Assembly: GCA_031180805.1 (NCBI GenBank) | Contig: JAPSLL010000010.1 | Location: 40,705-104,704, forward strand | Origin: Bacillus sp. (in: firmicutes) | GTDB taxonomy: Bacteria; Bacillota; Bacilli; Bacillales; Bacillaceae | Length of the DNA: 64,000 nt | Reading direction: 5' to 3' | In this document: in pieces, positions 21,409 through 32,819 of the stretch | Position numbering within the stretch: position 1 is the first letter of the stretch | Layout of the letters: each line of letters starts with the position of its first letter | Translations under genes and position numbers: made by a program | Notes under the pieces: model-generated | Seen by the model: only the letters and a program-made list of their open reading frames with translations | Databases searched by the model: none | Told to the model about the DNA's origin: nothing

Positions 21409-22188
21409 ATGACGATTATGAATACTGTTAAATGGCTAAATGAACTTTCTAATCCTAAAGATGTTTATTCTTTATTAAAACCATATTTTCACGGATTAAA
21501 TGAAAGAGAAATCCAAAAACAGCTTCAAGCTTATGGGATGTATAAACATGGGGATTATTTGAAGAAGTGGATAAATCACGCAGAGGAAAATAACATCTTA
21601 TCATTTCTGAAACAAGAGGAAAAAATGCTAAAGGATAAATGGAATGGACCTAATATTCCAATTTTTATTTTTCCGTGTGATGAACATAATCGTAAAATTG
21701 CTACTGAATACAATGGCCGTGCAGGAGTCGCCTTTAATAATAAATTATTTTTATTTCTCTCTTCAGAAATAAGCAAAAAGGACATAAAGCCGTTGTTAAT
21801 TCATGAATATCATCATGTATGTAGGTTAGCTGCAATTGATAAAAACGAAAAAGACTTTACATTATTAGATACGATTATTTTAGAAGGCATGGCTGAAAAT
21901 GCTGTACGTGAAGAGCTTGGAGAGGAAGCTACATCCTCCTGGTCTAAACGGTACAATGAGACACAGTGTTCTTCCTTCTATAAAAACATCATTAAGCCAA
22001 ATCAGAATATATCTAGAGAAAATCCGAAATATACACAATTACTGTATGGAACTGGTTTTTATCCGAATATGGTTGGCTATAGTGTAGGGTTTTATTTAGT
22101 TAAAAACTACATGGATGTTACCGGAAAAAGCATAAAAGAAATATTCTCCTTACCAGCCTCTGTTTTAGTAGAAGAAAAATCAAAATGA
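21409..22188 (+). CDS. yjaZ: YjaZ, DUF2268 putative Zn-protease
   Basis: LLIHEYHHVCRL (HExxH) and following conserved E; synteny after fabF. Confidence 0.85.
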   Translation: MTIMNTVKWLNELSNPKDVYSLLKPYFHGLNEREIQKQLQAYGMYKHGDYLKKWINHAEENNILSFLKQEEKMLKDKWNGPNIPIFIFPCDEHNRKIATEYNGRAGVAFNNKLFLFLSSEISKKDIKPLLIHEYHHVCRLAAIDKNEKDFTLLDTIILEGMAENAVREELGEEATSSWSKRYNETQCSSFYKNIIKPNQNISRENPKYTQLLYGTGFYPNMVGYSVGFYLVKNYMDVTGKSIKEIFSLPASVLVEEKSK

Positions 22189-22288
22189 AAAGTAAAACTG
22201 ACTATGCATAATCTGCATTTGTTGGAATAATTTCTCTGTTTTTTGCCTATACTGTTTGACAAATGGTATTGAAGTGAGGGGTAAAAAA

Positions 22289-23044
22289 ATGTTATTTCTT
22301 CATGATGTTTGGGTAAATTGGTTTGAAGGTGAAGAGAACGGATACAACGTCTGTCATTTTCATGAGTGGAGAAAGGATGACAGTGTTGAGCTGCTCGATC
22401 AGGTTCCCCTATTAAAGGTTAATTCCCTTCTATTTGACTACATTGAAAATAATCTAGCGGAATTACCACCTGGTCTTTTAAAGGATGTTTTTCAAAAAGC
22501 GTATATTCGAAAAAACCATGAACGAATTCAACTAGATTATTGCTTTGTAATAACGGATGGGATCGGTATATTAGCAGTTGATACAATTGGTTATACGATT
22601 CCAATTCGAAAAAGTAGGATTATTCCTCGACAAGAACAGTTAGTTTTTGAAATGATAAAGGATGTTGAAGAAGAATCCTATTCAGCAGAAGCTTTGAAAG
22701 AGGGATTAGCAGAAAAGGAATATCATATCCTCTCATTAGCTCCTGAACACGTTCGCGGCTTAACAAGAAAAGAAAGACAATTAAAACAGTTATTATTTAT
22801 GGCGCTTGACCAATTACAAAGTACAAAAAATGCAGCGGAAGTAAAATATTGGTATACAGAATGGAATCCTACAAAGTATCCTGAGATTCAGGAAAGTGAA
22901 TTTGAAGAAGTATGGCAGAAGCTTTATGAAGAAACATTAGAGGGATGGTCTAATAAACATGTACATTTATGTGAACGCCTTATAAAAGGACAACCCTTTT
23001 TTGAAAAGCTATGGGATATGGAACATGAATCAAAAGTAAATTAA
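22289..23044 (+). CDS. yjbA: YjbA family protein (DUF3603)
   Basis: [29 protein letters not shown]; located before trpS. Confidence 0.85.
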   Translation: MLFLHDVWVNWFEGEENGYNVCHFHEWRKDDSVELLDQVPLLKVNSLLFDYIENNLAELPPGLLKDVFQKAYIRKNHERIQLDYCFVITDGIGILAVDTIGYTIPIRKSRIIPRQEQLVFEMIKDVEEESYSAEALKEGLAEKEYHILSLAPEHVRGLTRKERQLKQLLFMALDQLQSTKNAAEVKYWYTEWNPTKYPEIQESEFEEVWQKLYEETLEGWSNKHVHLCERLIKGQPFFEKLWDMEHESKVN

Positions 23045-23056
23045 TCATTCGTTACA

Positions 23057-23105
23057 TAATGAAAAAACGATGTGTACTTCTTTATCTGTACACATCGTTT
23101 TTTAT
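23057..23105. terminator. bidirectional terminator
   Basis: AAAAAACGATGTGTAC...GTACACATCGTTTTTT. Confidence 0.85.
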
Positions 23106-23172
23106 AGAACTTTGTATTTTTATCTTTCAGCATAAAACTTTAAAGAAAGCACTTTTTGATTGAAAGTCTTTC

Positions 23173-24435
<1,263 letters not shown>

Positions 24436-24512
24436 TTTCTAATTATAAAAAACGTTACTGTATTTTGCAAATTGTTTTTATTGTCCTATTACCGATATTC
24501 AATAATAAATCC

Positions 24513-24869
24513 TTAAATATAATAGATAAAAAGAGCAATAAGCATGATGACAGCCATCAAAATTCCATTAAGTAGGAAGAGTGAGTGATCAAATTGAATT
24601 AGTTTGGAAACAGGAGGGATTTCATCAACTTCCTTTTTGGAAAGCTCCTTCCCTTTTGAAACAAACATTCTTCTAAAACCATATGTAAAAGCATCAAAAA
24701 ATCCACTCTTCACTGTAATTAATAGCAGTGAAACAAAAAGAAATAATGCACAAATAATAAAAGAAGTATTGATAAAAAGGAATAAAGTTAATTTATGGTA
24801 AATAATAAGGGGAAGTAAAATTGCAGCGATTAGAGACATAATAAATAATGTAAACAACTTTCGTATCAA
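24513..24869 (-). CDS. DUF3899 membrane protein
   Basis: Four predicted TM helices with VKSGFFDAFTYGFRRMF motif. Confidence 0.75.
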   Translation of the reverse strand: MIRKLFTLFIMSLIAAILLPLIIYHKLTLFLFINTSFIICALFLFVSLLLITVKSGFFDAFTYGFRRMFVSKGKELSKKEVDEIPPVSKLIQFDHSLFLLNGILMAVIMLIALFIYYI

Positions 24870-24989
24870 TTTATATCATTCCTTTAACAGATTGTATAAA
24901 TATTATATCAGATGAAGAAGAAAGCTTAAACTAGGCGTAAATTACTATCCTAGTAGTATTTATTGTTAGAATCTTCACAATATTCGTGA

Positions 24990-25202
24990 TTAATTTATTG
25001 ATAAAACTAAGTTATGAATCGCTGATCTTGTAAGATAATGTAACCATTTACGATTCAACGTTTTAAAGCGTTTATCTAGTTTAGTGTTAAATAGTAGAAG
25101 ATTTTCTGAAAATTTATCATAGGCCTTTTTTACTATTTTTTCGGTTGAATTACTTATTATTATTGAATGTGCATAAGGTTTATTGAAAAAATAAATGCAC
25201 AA
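24990..25202 (-). CDS. hypothetical small protein
   Basis: 70-aa ORF MCIYFFNKPYAHSIIISNSTEKIVKKAYDKF...; no recognised family. Confidence 0.25.
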   Translation of the reverse strand: MCIYFFNKPYAHSIIISNSTEKIVKKAYDKFSENLLLFNTKLDKRFKTLNRKWLHYLTRSAIHNLVLSIN

Positions 25203-25267
25203 TTGTTTGAATACTTGTATAATAATCTCTATACTAAAAACTCAAAGAATAAAGGGAGGTCAAATTT

Positions 25268-26941
25268 ATGAAAAAGTCGAAATTTTTTCTACTTTTAGCA
25301 TTAACACTTGTGCTAAGTTCGTTCTTAGCTGCATGTGGTGGCGGTAGTGATGAAAAAGAGACAGGCACTACTGACAAAGAAGCAAAACAAGAAATTAAAG
25401 CTTTGGAGTCAGCGAAGATTCCTTCAATGGATAGTGTAATGGCTCAAGATACTGTAAGTTTCTCAACATTAAACAATGTAAACGAAGGTTTATATCGTCT
25501 TGACCAAAATCAAGAGGTTGTTCCAGGAATGGCTGAGGGTGATCCTGAAATTAGCGAAGATGGAACAGTTTATACATTTAAATTAAGAGATGCAAAATGG
25601 TCAAACGGTGACCCTGTTACTGCACACGATTTCGTATTTGCTTGGAAGCGTGCAATTGACCCAGCAAATGCATCTCCATATGGTCCATATATGATGGATG
25701 GGAAAATTAAAGGTGCAGCAGAAATTTCTGCAGCAGCTGCAGAGAAAAAAGAATACAATCTTGACACTTTAGGTGTTAAAGCAATTGATGATAAGACTTT
25801 AGAAGTAACATTAGAAAGACCAATTCCATACTTTAAATCTTTAATGGCATTCCCAACGTTCTATCCACAAAACCAAAAGTTTGTTGAAGAACAAGGCGAT
25901 AACTATGCTAAAACAGGTGAAAACCTAGTATATAACGGTCCATTCACATTAGAATGGGGTGGAAGCACAGAAGCATCATGGAAATATAAAAAGAATGAAA
26001 ACTATTGGGATGCAGATACAGTTAAGTTAGAAGAGGTTCAATGGAATGTTATCCAAGAGCCAAGCACTGCTGCAAACCTATTTGATACAGAGGAAGCTGA
26101 TATTACACCAAAGCTTTCATCTGATATCGTTCCACAATATGAAGGTGACGAAAGATTAGTTAACTGGTTAGAGCCAACAATTTTCTGGTTGAAAATGAAC
26201 CAAAAAGAAAATAAAGCGTTACAAAACCCTGAGATTCGTAAGGCGATTGCACAAGCGATCAATAAAGAAGACTTTGTAAATGGTGTATTAAACAACGGAT
26301 CAATCGTTGCGAACTATGCAGTTCCTAAAGAATTTGTACATGACGAATCAGGTAAAGATTTCCGTGAAATTAATGGAAATGAATTATTACCTTATAATGT
26401 AGATGCTGCAAAAGAAGCTTGGGAAAAAGGCTTAGCAGCTATTGGAACTGACAAAGTTGAAGTCAGATACTTAACAGATGATACTGAATCAGCTAAGAAA
26501 ACTGCTGAATACATTAAAGAACAATTAGAATCAAATTTACCAGGTATGTCGGTTGTTGTTGAAAGTGTACCATTCAGTGTCCGCTTAGACCGTGAAAACA
26601 CACAAGACTATGACCTTCAAATGGCTGGTTGGGGTCCTGACTATTTAGACCCAATGACATTCTCTGACCTGTGGTTAACAGGTGGCGGAAATAACAAGAT
26701 GAGCTATTCAAATCCTAAATATGACCAACTTGTAAAAGATGCTCAAACAACTTTAGCTCAAAAACCAGCTGAACGTTATAAAGCTTTAGCTGAGGCTGAA
26801 AAGGTATTATTAGAAGAAGATGCTGCGATTGCACCAATTTATCAACGTTCTTCTAACATCTTAGTGAGTGAAAAAGTTGAAAACTTCACATATCACTTAG
26901 TTGGTCCAGAATATAGCTACAAATGGACGTCTGTAAAATAA
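25268..26941 (+). CDS. oppA: oligopeptide ABC transporter substrate-binding lipoprotein
   Basis: Lipobox LAAC; SBP_bac_5 motifs (GDPVTAHDFVFAWKRAIDP). Confidence 0.95.
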   Translation: MKKSKFFLLLALTLVLSSFLAACGGGSDEKETGTTDKEAKQEIKALESAKIPSMDSVMAQDTVSFSTLNNVNEGLYRLDQNQEVVPGMAEGDPEISEDGTVYTFKLRDAKWSNGDPVTAHDFVFAWKRAIDPANASPYGPYMMDGKIKGAAEISAAAAEKKEYNLDTLGVKAIDDKTLEVTLERPIPYFKSLMAFPTFYPQNQKFVEEQGDNYAKTGENLVYNGPFTLEWGGSTEASWKYKKNENYWDADTVKLEEVQWNVIQEPSTAANLFDTEEADITPKLSSDIVPQYEGDERLVNWLEPTIFWLKMNQKENKALQNPEIRKAIAQAINKEDFVNGVLNNGSIVANYAVPKEFVHDESGKDFREINGNELLPYNVDAAKEAWEKGLAAIGTDKVEVRYLTDDTESAKKTAEYIKEQLESNLPGMSVVVESVPFSVRLDRENTQDYDLQMAGWGPDYLDPMTFSDLWLTGGGNNKMSYSNPKYDQLVKDAQTTLAQKPAERYKALAEAEKVLLEEDAAIAPIYQRSSNILVSEKVENFTYHLVGPEYSYKWTSVK

Positions 26942-26982
26942 TTTTAAGCTTTTAAGTCATTTAGATTCTAATTGACAATTAT

Positions 26983-27025
26983 TTAGAAAGAGAGAGTATA
27001 TTGACTGTCAATATACTCTCTTTTC
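26983..27025 (+). terminator. oppA-oppB intercistronic terminator/attenuator
   Basis: GAGAGAGTATATTGACTGTCAATATACTCTCTTTTC perfect inverted repeat. Confidence 0.75.
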
Positions 27026-27085
27026 CCTTGTTGGAAAAATGTCGAATATTGTTGAAAATTCAAAAAATAATAGGAGGTGCTCCTT

Positions 27086-28015
27086 ATGGTGAAATATTTA
27101 GCTCAACGAATAATTTACATGATCATAACTCTATTTTTAATCGCCACATTGACCTTTTTCCTCATGAAAATTATCCCGGGTACTCCATTTTCGAATGCTA
27201 GTAAACTTACGGAAGCACAGCTATCGATCATGATCGATAAATACGGGCTGGGAGAACCTATTCCAGTTCAATATATGAATTATATGTTGAATTTACTGAA
27301 AGGTGATTTAGGCGTTTCTTTCCAATTTGATAATACAGGTGTTACTGAAATTATCAAAAATAGTATTGGCCCTTCTGCAATTTTAGGATTCCAAGCAATT
27401 TTATTTGGAACTCTATTCGGAATTATTTTGGGGGTTATCGGTGCGTTAAGACAAAATACTTGGGTTGATTATAGTTCAACATTTATTGCAGTTCTCGGTA
27501 AATCAATTCCTTCATTTGTTTTTGCGGGATTATTGCAATATTACTTAGCTGTTAAACTAGGATGGTTTCCGGTTGCCTTTTGGCGAGGTCCTGAATATAC
27601 AGTGTTACCGACAATCGCACTTGCGATGTTCCCACTAGCAACTGCTTCACGTTTTGTTCGAACAGAAATGGTGGAAGTACTAGAGTCTGATTATATTACA
27701 TTAGCAAAAGCAAAGGGAGCTAGCTGGTTTGATATTGCATTTAAGCACGCGCTTCGAAACGCATTAATTCCAGTTATAACAGTATTAGGTCCTTTAGCGG
27801 TTAGCTTAATGACAGGTTCATTAGTTGTAGAAAGAATTTTTGGTATCCCAGGTATTGGGGAGCAATTTGTTAAATCGATTCAAGTAAATGATTATCCTGT
27901 TATTATGGGAACAACGATTTTATTTGCTGTATTATTTGTTGTTGTTATTCTTATCGTTGATATTTTATATGGAATTATAGATCCGCGGATTCGCATAGCG
28001 GGAGGGAAAAAATAA
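27086..28015 (+). CDS. oppB: oligopeptide ABC transporter permease
   Basis: BPD permease; EAA loop YITLAKAKGASWFDIAFKHALRNALIPV. Confidence 0.95.
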   Translation: MVKYLAQRIIYMIITLFLIATLTFFLMKIIPGTPFSNASKLTEAQLSIMIDKYGLGEPIPVQYMNYMLNLLKGDLGVSFQFDNTGVTEIIKNSIGPSAILGFQAILFGTLFGIILGVIGALRQNTWVDYSSTFIAVLGKSIPSFVFAGLLQYYLAVKLGWFPVAFWRGPEYTVLPTIALAMFPLATASRFVRTEMVEVLESDYITLAKAKGASWFDIAFKHALRNALIPVITVLGPLAVSLMTGSLVVERIFGIPGIGEQFVKSIQVNDYPVIMGTTILFAVLFVVVILIVDILYGIIDPRIRIAGGKK

Positions 28016-29037
28016 TGACACAAGAAAAAATAGATAAGAAAAAATTCCTACCCGCTGAAATTTCTACTGGTCAAAGTGAGAAAATTTCAAAACCAAGCCT
28101 AAATTATTGGCAAGATGCATGGTTAAGGGTAAGAAAAAATAAAGGTGCGCTCGTAAGTTTGATTGTCCTTATTTTACTAACGATTATGGCGTTAGTTGGT
28201 CCGCATTTAAATGGACATGATTATAAAGAGCAAAATATTAAGCATAATAATTTACCGCCAAGAATTCCGGTGTTAGAAAATGTTAGCTGGTTGCCTTTTG
28301 ACGGGGAATTAGAAAATAAAAGTGGAGAAGTATACGACGCCTACGAACGAAAGAATGTTGATGAGTATTATTGGTTTGGTACAGACAGCTTAGGTCGTGA
28401 TATATTTACACGTGTTTGGAAAGGAACACAAGTTTCCTTATATATTGCCCTATTAGCTGCATTAATTGATATGGTCATTGGTGTAATATATGGTGCCATT
28501 TCAGGATTTGTCGGTGGAAGAACAGATAATATTATGCAACGGATAACAGAAATATTAGTAGGTATTCCAAACTTAGTTATCGTTATTTTAATGATATTAG
28601 TTCTTGATCCGGGCATTTGGTCAATTACACTTGCGTTAACGATTACAGGATGGGTCGGAATGGCCAGGGTTGTACGTGCGCAAGTTTTGAAGCTTAAGCA
28701 ACAGGAATATATATTAGCAGCGCGAACATTAGGACTTTCTAATACAGGAATTATCGGAAAGCATTTAATTCCAAACCTTGCAGGGGTAATTATTATTAAT
28801 ACGATGTTTACAATTCCGAATGCAATCTTTTTCGAAGCATTCTTAAGCTTCATCGGTTTAGGACTTCAAGCCCCACATGCTTCATTAGGTACATTAATTG
28901 ATGATGGCTTTAAAGTTTTACAGCTTTATCCATATCAAATGATTATTCCTGGAATTATCATCAGTTTGATTATGATTTGTTTTAATATGATTGCAGATGG
29001 ATTGCGTGATGCACTTGATCCGAAAATGCGTGACTAG
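28015..29037 (+). CDS. oppC: oligopeptide ABC transporter permease
   Basis: YILAARTLGLSNTGIIGKHLIPNL EAA loop; TDSLGRDIFTR. Confidence 0.95.
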   Translation: MTQEKIDKKKFLPAEISTGQSEKISKPSLNYWQDAWLRVRKNKGALVSLIVLILLTIMALVGPHLNGHDYKEQNIKHNNLPPRIPVLENVSWLPFDGELENKSGEVYDAYERKNVDEYYWFGTDSLGRDIFTRVWKGTQVSLYIALLAALIDMVIGVIYGAISGFVGGRTDNIMQRITEILVGIPNLVIVILMILVLDPGIWSITLALTITGWVGMARVVRAQVLKLKQQEYILAARTLGLSNTGIIGKHLIPNLAGVIIINTMFTIPNAIFFEAFLSFIGLGLQAPHASLGTLIDDGFKVLQLYPYQMIIPGIIISLIMICFNMIADGLRDALDPKMRD

Positions 29038-29056
29038 AAGAGGTAGGTGAAAAATA

Positions 29057-30097
29057 ATGGAAAAAATTCTTGAAGTGAAAGACTTGAACATCTCGTTTCA
29101 TACGTTTGCAGGTGAAGTTCAAGCTATCCGTGGAGTAAATTTTGATTTATATAAAGGTGAAACACTTGCTATAGTTGGGGAATCAGGATCAGGGAAATCT
29201 GTTACGTCAAAAGCGATTATGCATTTATTGCCACCATCGAACTCGGAAATCAAAAAAGGTGAGATTCTTTTTGAAGGAAAAGATATTGCTAAACTATCTG
29301 ATAAACAGATGCAAAAAATACGTGGGAAAGACATTTCAATGATTTTCCAAGATCCAATGACTTCTTTAAATCCAACAATGAAAATTGGTATGCAAATTAT
29401 TGAACCAATTATTAAGCACCAAAATTTAAGTAAGTCTGCTGCTAAGGAACGTGCTATTGATATTTTGAAGCTAGTAGGTATTCCAAACCCTGAAATTCGC
29501 TTTAATCAATATCCACACCAATTCTCGGGTGGGATGAGACAAAGGGTTGTTATTGCAATTGCTCTTGCGTGTAATCCGAAGGTGTTAATTGCTGACGAGC
29601 CGACAACTGCATTGGATGTTACGATTCAAGCGCAAATTTTAGAATTGATGAAAGAATTGCAGAAAAAAATTGAAACATCAATTATTTTTATTACACATGA
29701 TCTCGGTGTTGTTGCTAATGTTGCAGATCGTGTTGCAGTTATGTACGGTGGAAAAATCGTAGAAATTGGTACCGTTGATGAGGTGTTTTACAATCCACAA
29801 CACCCGTATACTTGGGGATTAATTAGTTCAATGCCAAGTTTAGATACAGAGGAAGAAGAATTATATGCGATTCCAGGTACGCCACCAAACTTACTTAATC
29901 CACCAAAGGGTGACGCATTTGCTCCTAGAAATCAGTATGCAATGCAAATTGACCTTGAGGAGCAGCCACCAATGTTTAAAGTGTCTGAGACACATTATGC
30001 GGCAACTTGGTTATTGCATCCCGATGCACCAAAGGTAGAACCACCTGAGGCAGTAAAAAGACGTCAACGTAAATTCCCTGAAAAAGGAGGGAACTAA
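29057..30097 (+). CDS. oppD: oligopeptide ABC transporter ATP-binding protein
   Basis: GESGSGKSVT Walker A, SGGMRQRV signature, oligopeptide C-terminal domain. Confidence 0.96.
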   Translation: MEKILEVKDLNISFHTFAGEVQAIRGVNFDLYKGETLAIVGESGSGKSVTSKAIMHLLPPSNSEIKKGEILFEGKDIAKLSDKQMQKIRGKDISMIFQDPMTSLNPTMKIGMQIIEPIIKHQNLSKSAAKERAIDILKLVGIPNPEIRFNQYPHQFSGGMRQRVVIAIALACNPKVLIADEPTTALDVTIQAQILELMKELQKKIETSIIFITHDLGVVANVADRVAVMYGGKIVEIGTVDEVFYNPQHPYTWGLISSMPSLDTEEEELYAIPGTPPNLLNPPKGDAFAPRNQYAMQIDLEEQPPMFKVSETHYAATWLLHPDAPKVEPPEAVKRRQRKFPEKGGN

Positions 30098-30099
30098 TT

Positions 30100-31038
30100 A
30101 TGGCAGAGAGAGAAAAATTAGTTGAAGTAAAAAATTTAAAGCAATACTTTAATGTAGGAAAACCAAATGAAGTTCGTGCAGTTGATAATATTTCATTTGA
30201 TATTTATAAGGGTGAAACATTAGGATTAGTTGGTGAATCTGGTTGTGGTAAATCGACAACAGGACGTACAATTATCAGACTGTATAATGCTACAGATGGT
30301 GAAGTTCTCTTTAATGGTGAAAATGTCCACGGTAAAAAGTCAAATGCGCAATTAAAGCAATTTAATCGTAAAATGCAAATGATTTTCCAGGATCCTCAGG
30401 CTTCATTGAATCCTAGAATGAAGGTATCGGATATTATTGCTGAAGGCATTGATATCCATGGACTAGCGAAATCAAAAGAAGAACGAATGAATCGTGTCCA
30501 TGAGCTTCTTGAAACTGTTGGGTTAAATAGAGAGCATGCAAACCGTTATCCACATGAATTTAGTGGTGGACAACGTCAACGGATCGGAATTGCCCGTGCC
30601 CTTGCAGTTCAGCCTGAATTTATCATTGCGGACGAACCAATCTCTGCACTAGATGTTTCGATTCAAGCACAAGTTGTAAATTTAATGAAAAAGCTCCAAA
30701 AAGAAAAAGGCTTAACGTATTTATTTATTGCTCATGACCTTTCAATGGTTAAATATATTAGTGACCGAATCGGTGTTATGTACTTCGGTAAGCTTGTAGA
30801 ACTTGCAGATGCTGATGAATTATATAAAAACCCAATTCATCCATATACACAATCACTATTATCAGCTATTCCTTTACCGGATCCTGATTATGAGCGTACA
30901 CGTGTCAGAAAGGTTTACGATCCGAGCAAACATAATTATAAAAAGGATGAAGAAGTTTCATTCCGTGAAGTGAAAAAAGGTCATTTTGTCATGTGCTCAC
31001 AAAGTGAATTTGAGCAATATCAAAAACAATATTCATAA
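30100..31038 (+). CDS. oppF: oligopeptide ABC transporter ATP-binding protein
   Basis: GESGCGKSTTGR, SGGQRQRIGIARAL. Confidence 0.96.
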   Translation: MAEREKLVEVKNLKQYFNVGKPNEVRAVDNISFDIYKGETLGLVGESGCGKSTTGRTIIRLYNATDGEVLFNGENVHGKKSNAQLKQFNRKMQMIFQDPQASLNPRMKVSDIIAEGIDIHGLAKSKEERMNRVHELLETVGLNREHANRYPHEFSGGQRQRIGIARALAVQPEFIIADEPISALDVSIQAQVVNLMKKLQKEKGLTYLFIAHDLSMVKYISDRIGVMYFGKLVELADADELYKNPIHPYTQSLLSAIPLPDPDYERTRVRKVYDPSKHNYKKDEEVSFREVKKGHFVMCSQSEFEQYQKQYS

Positions 31039-31049
31039 TATAAATGAAA

Positions 31050-31125
31050 GATGATTCTAGAAAGTACATCTCCACAACGATAAAGATATGGAGAATCTGT
31101 ACTTTTTAGAATCTTTTTTTTGTTT
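31050..31125 (+). terminator. terminator after oppF
   Basis: AGATTCTAGAAAGTACA..TCTCCA/TGGAGA..TGTACTTTTTAGAATCTTTTTTTT. Confidence 0.8.
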
Positions 31126-31225
31126 TTTTATATTCAATTCAATGTAGTAATTAGATCGTAAAGAATATGTAACAGCAATCATAACAAATGCAAAAATTGT
31201 TTATCCTAAAAGAATGATGGGTAAA

Positions 31226-31238
31226 GGGGACTGACCCC
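31226..31238. repeat. GGGGACTGACCCC short palindromic repeat
   Basis: GGGGACTGACCCC; further copies at ~48.2-48.4 kb and 57.46-57.49 kb. Confidence 0.7.
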
Positions 31239-31261
31239 AAACAATTTAAAGGAGAAGAACG

Positions 31262-31840
31262 ATGAATTGGTATGAAAAGCTAAATCAGTATTTTCCGATT
31301 GAGGAAATGAAGTCAAAGGCGCATATGGAGATTTTACTTAAAGAAAGATCTGATATTTATCTTAAGGATGAAGGGAAAAACCATGTCCTTATGTATGCTG
31401 AGCTTGAGAATTTTATTTTTATTGATTATCTTTTTGTATCAAAAGACGCCCGTGGTGAAGGGCTTGGACATAAGTTAATTGAGAAGCTTAAGAAAAAGGG
31501 AAAACCAATTATTCTTGAAGTGGAGCCGGTGAATTACGAGGATACGGATTCGGAAAAACGACTTAGATTTTATAAAAGAGAAGGGTTTAAGCATGCACAG
31601 TCCATCGGATATGAACGGCGCTCCTTAGCTACGAATGAAAAGAATAAAATGGAAATTCTTTATTGGGCTCCTGATGAAGCATCAGAAGAAAATGTGTACG
31701 AGGCGATGGTGAAAACATATAAACTCATTCACACATATAAGGACATGGAACTTTACGGAGAAGCTTATGAAGGTGTCGAAGAGGTTCTCACATTGAACGA
31801 CAAACCAGAAAAAAACTCAAACATTTTCGATAAGATATAA
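31262..31840 (+). CDS. yjbC: GNAT-family acetyltransferase YjbC
   Basis: FVSKDARGEGLGHKLIEKL acetyl-CoA motif; located immediately before spx. Confidence 0.85.
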   Translation: MNWYEKLNQYFPIEEMKSKAHMEILLKERSDIYLKDEGKNHVLMYAELENFIFIDYLFVSKDARGEGLGHKLIEKLKKKGKPIILEVEPVNYEDTDSEKRLRFYKREGFKHAQSIGYERRSLATNEKNKMEILYWAPDEASEENVYEAMVKTYKLIHTYKDMELYGEAYEGVEEVLTLNDKPEKNSNIFDKI

Positions 31841-32102
31841 GTAATTGAGAATGGGAAAATAAAATTTTGGTAAGGAAAGGTCTTAGAATTGACCATATAT
31901 AATAGAAAAATAAAAAAAATAAACATGATAAAATACAGTTATTTTAACGTTTGTAATCGTATTGTCACAGTTTTTACGTTTATTGCTATATGCATACTTA
32001 CTTTTTTATAGTATAATAAAAACATAAATTCTTATTTAAAGTAATTTCAATTACAGCAATATACGATTTAACTCATTCTATAGGTAGAGGAGTGAAGGAT
32101 GA

Positions 32103-32498
32103 ATGGTCACATTATATACATCACCAAGCTGTACTTCATGCAGAAAAGCAAAAGCATGGTTAGAAGAACATAATATATCTTATGTTGAAAGAAATATTTT
32201 TTCTGAGCCTTTGACTATTCAAGAAATAAAAGAAATTTTAAGAATGACAGAGGATGGTACAGACGAAATTATTTCAACAAGATCAAAGATTTTTCAAAAA
32301 TTAAATATAAATCTTGAAACAATGCCTTTACAGGATTTATACCAATTAATTCAGGACAATCCTGGATTACTTCGTCGCCCTATTATCATTGATGAGAAGC
32401 GACTTCAGGTTGGTTACAATGAAGATGAGATCCGTCGTTTCCTTCCACGTCGCGTTCGTACTTATCAGCTAAGAGAAGCACAACGTTTAGTAAACTAG
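32103..32498 (+). CDS. spx: Spx transcriptional regulator (ArsC family)
   Basis: [23 protein letters not shown]: CxxC redox switch; [20 protein letters not shown]-terminus. Confidence 0.97.
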   Translation: MVTLYTSPSCTSCRKAKAWLEEHNISYVERNIFSEPLTIQEIKEILRMTEDGTDEIISTRSKIFQKLNINLETMPLQDLYQLIQDNPGLLRRPIIIDEKRLQVGYNEDEIRRFLPRRVRTYQLREAQRLVN

Positions 32499-32650
32499 AA
32501 ATTTTTTCATAAGGCAAATGAGAGAGAATGACCATTTTACATTTTGGTTATTCTTTATCATTTGCCTATTTATTTATATTTTTTAGTTCTTACTAATAAA
32601 AAGAACGCAACGTTAAATTGATTGATACTTTAAATATAGTTTTGTTGTAT

Positions 32651-32795
32651 TGTAAAGTAGATTTGAGCTGATATGTAAGAATTCTGTGGGACATAGCGAG
32701 GAAAGTGATGCTCATGCAGGGGAGAGCAAAGCAGGCTGGATGCCCGCTTAGCAGAAATCGTAAACGGACATCAACTACTCATTGTTAAATAAACA
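32651..32795 (+). repeat. degenerate Bacillaceae intergenic repeat (copy 1)
   Basis: GTAAAGTAGATTTGAGCTGATATGTAAGAATTCTGTGGGACATAG... aligns with 44350-44515; ends CGGACATCAACTAC. Confidence 0.55.
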
Positions 32796-32819
32796 ACTAT
32801 TTTTTAAAAAATTTAGCTT

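Noticed and set aside
28368-28853. 161-aa minus-strand ORF inside oppC
   Set aside because: Antisense shadow ORF; no protein-like motifs.
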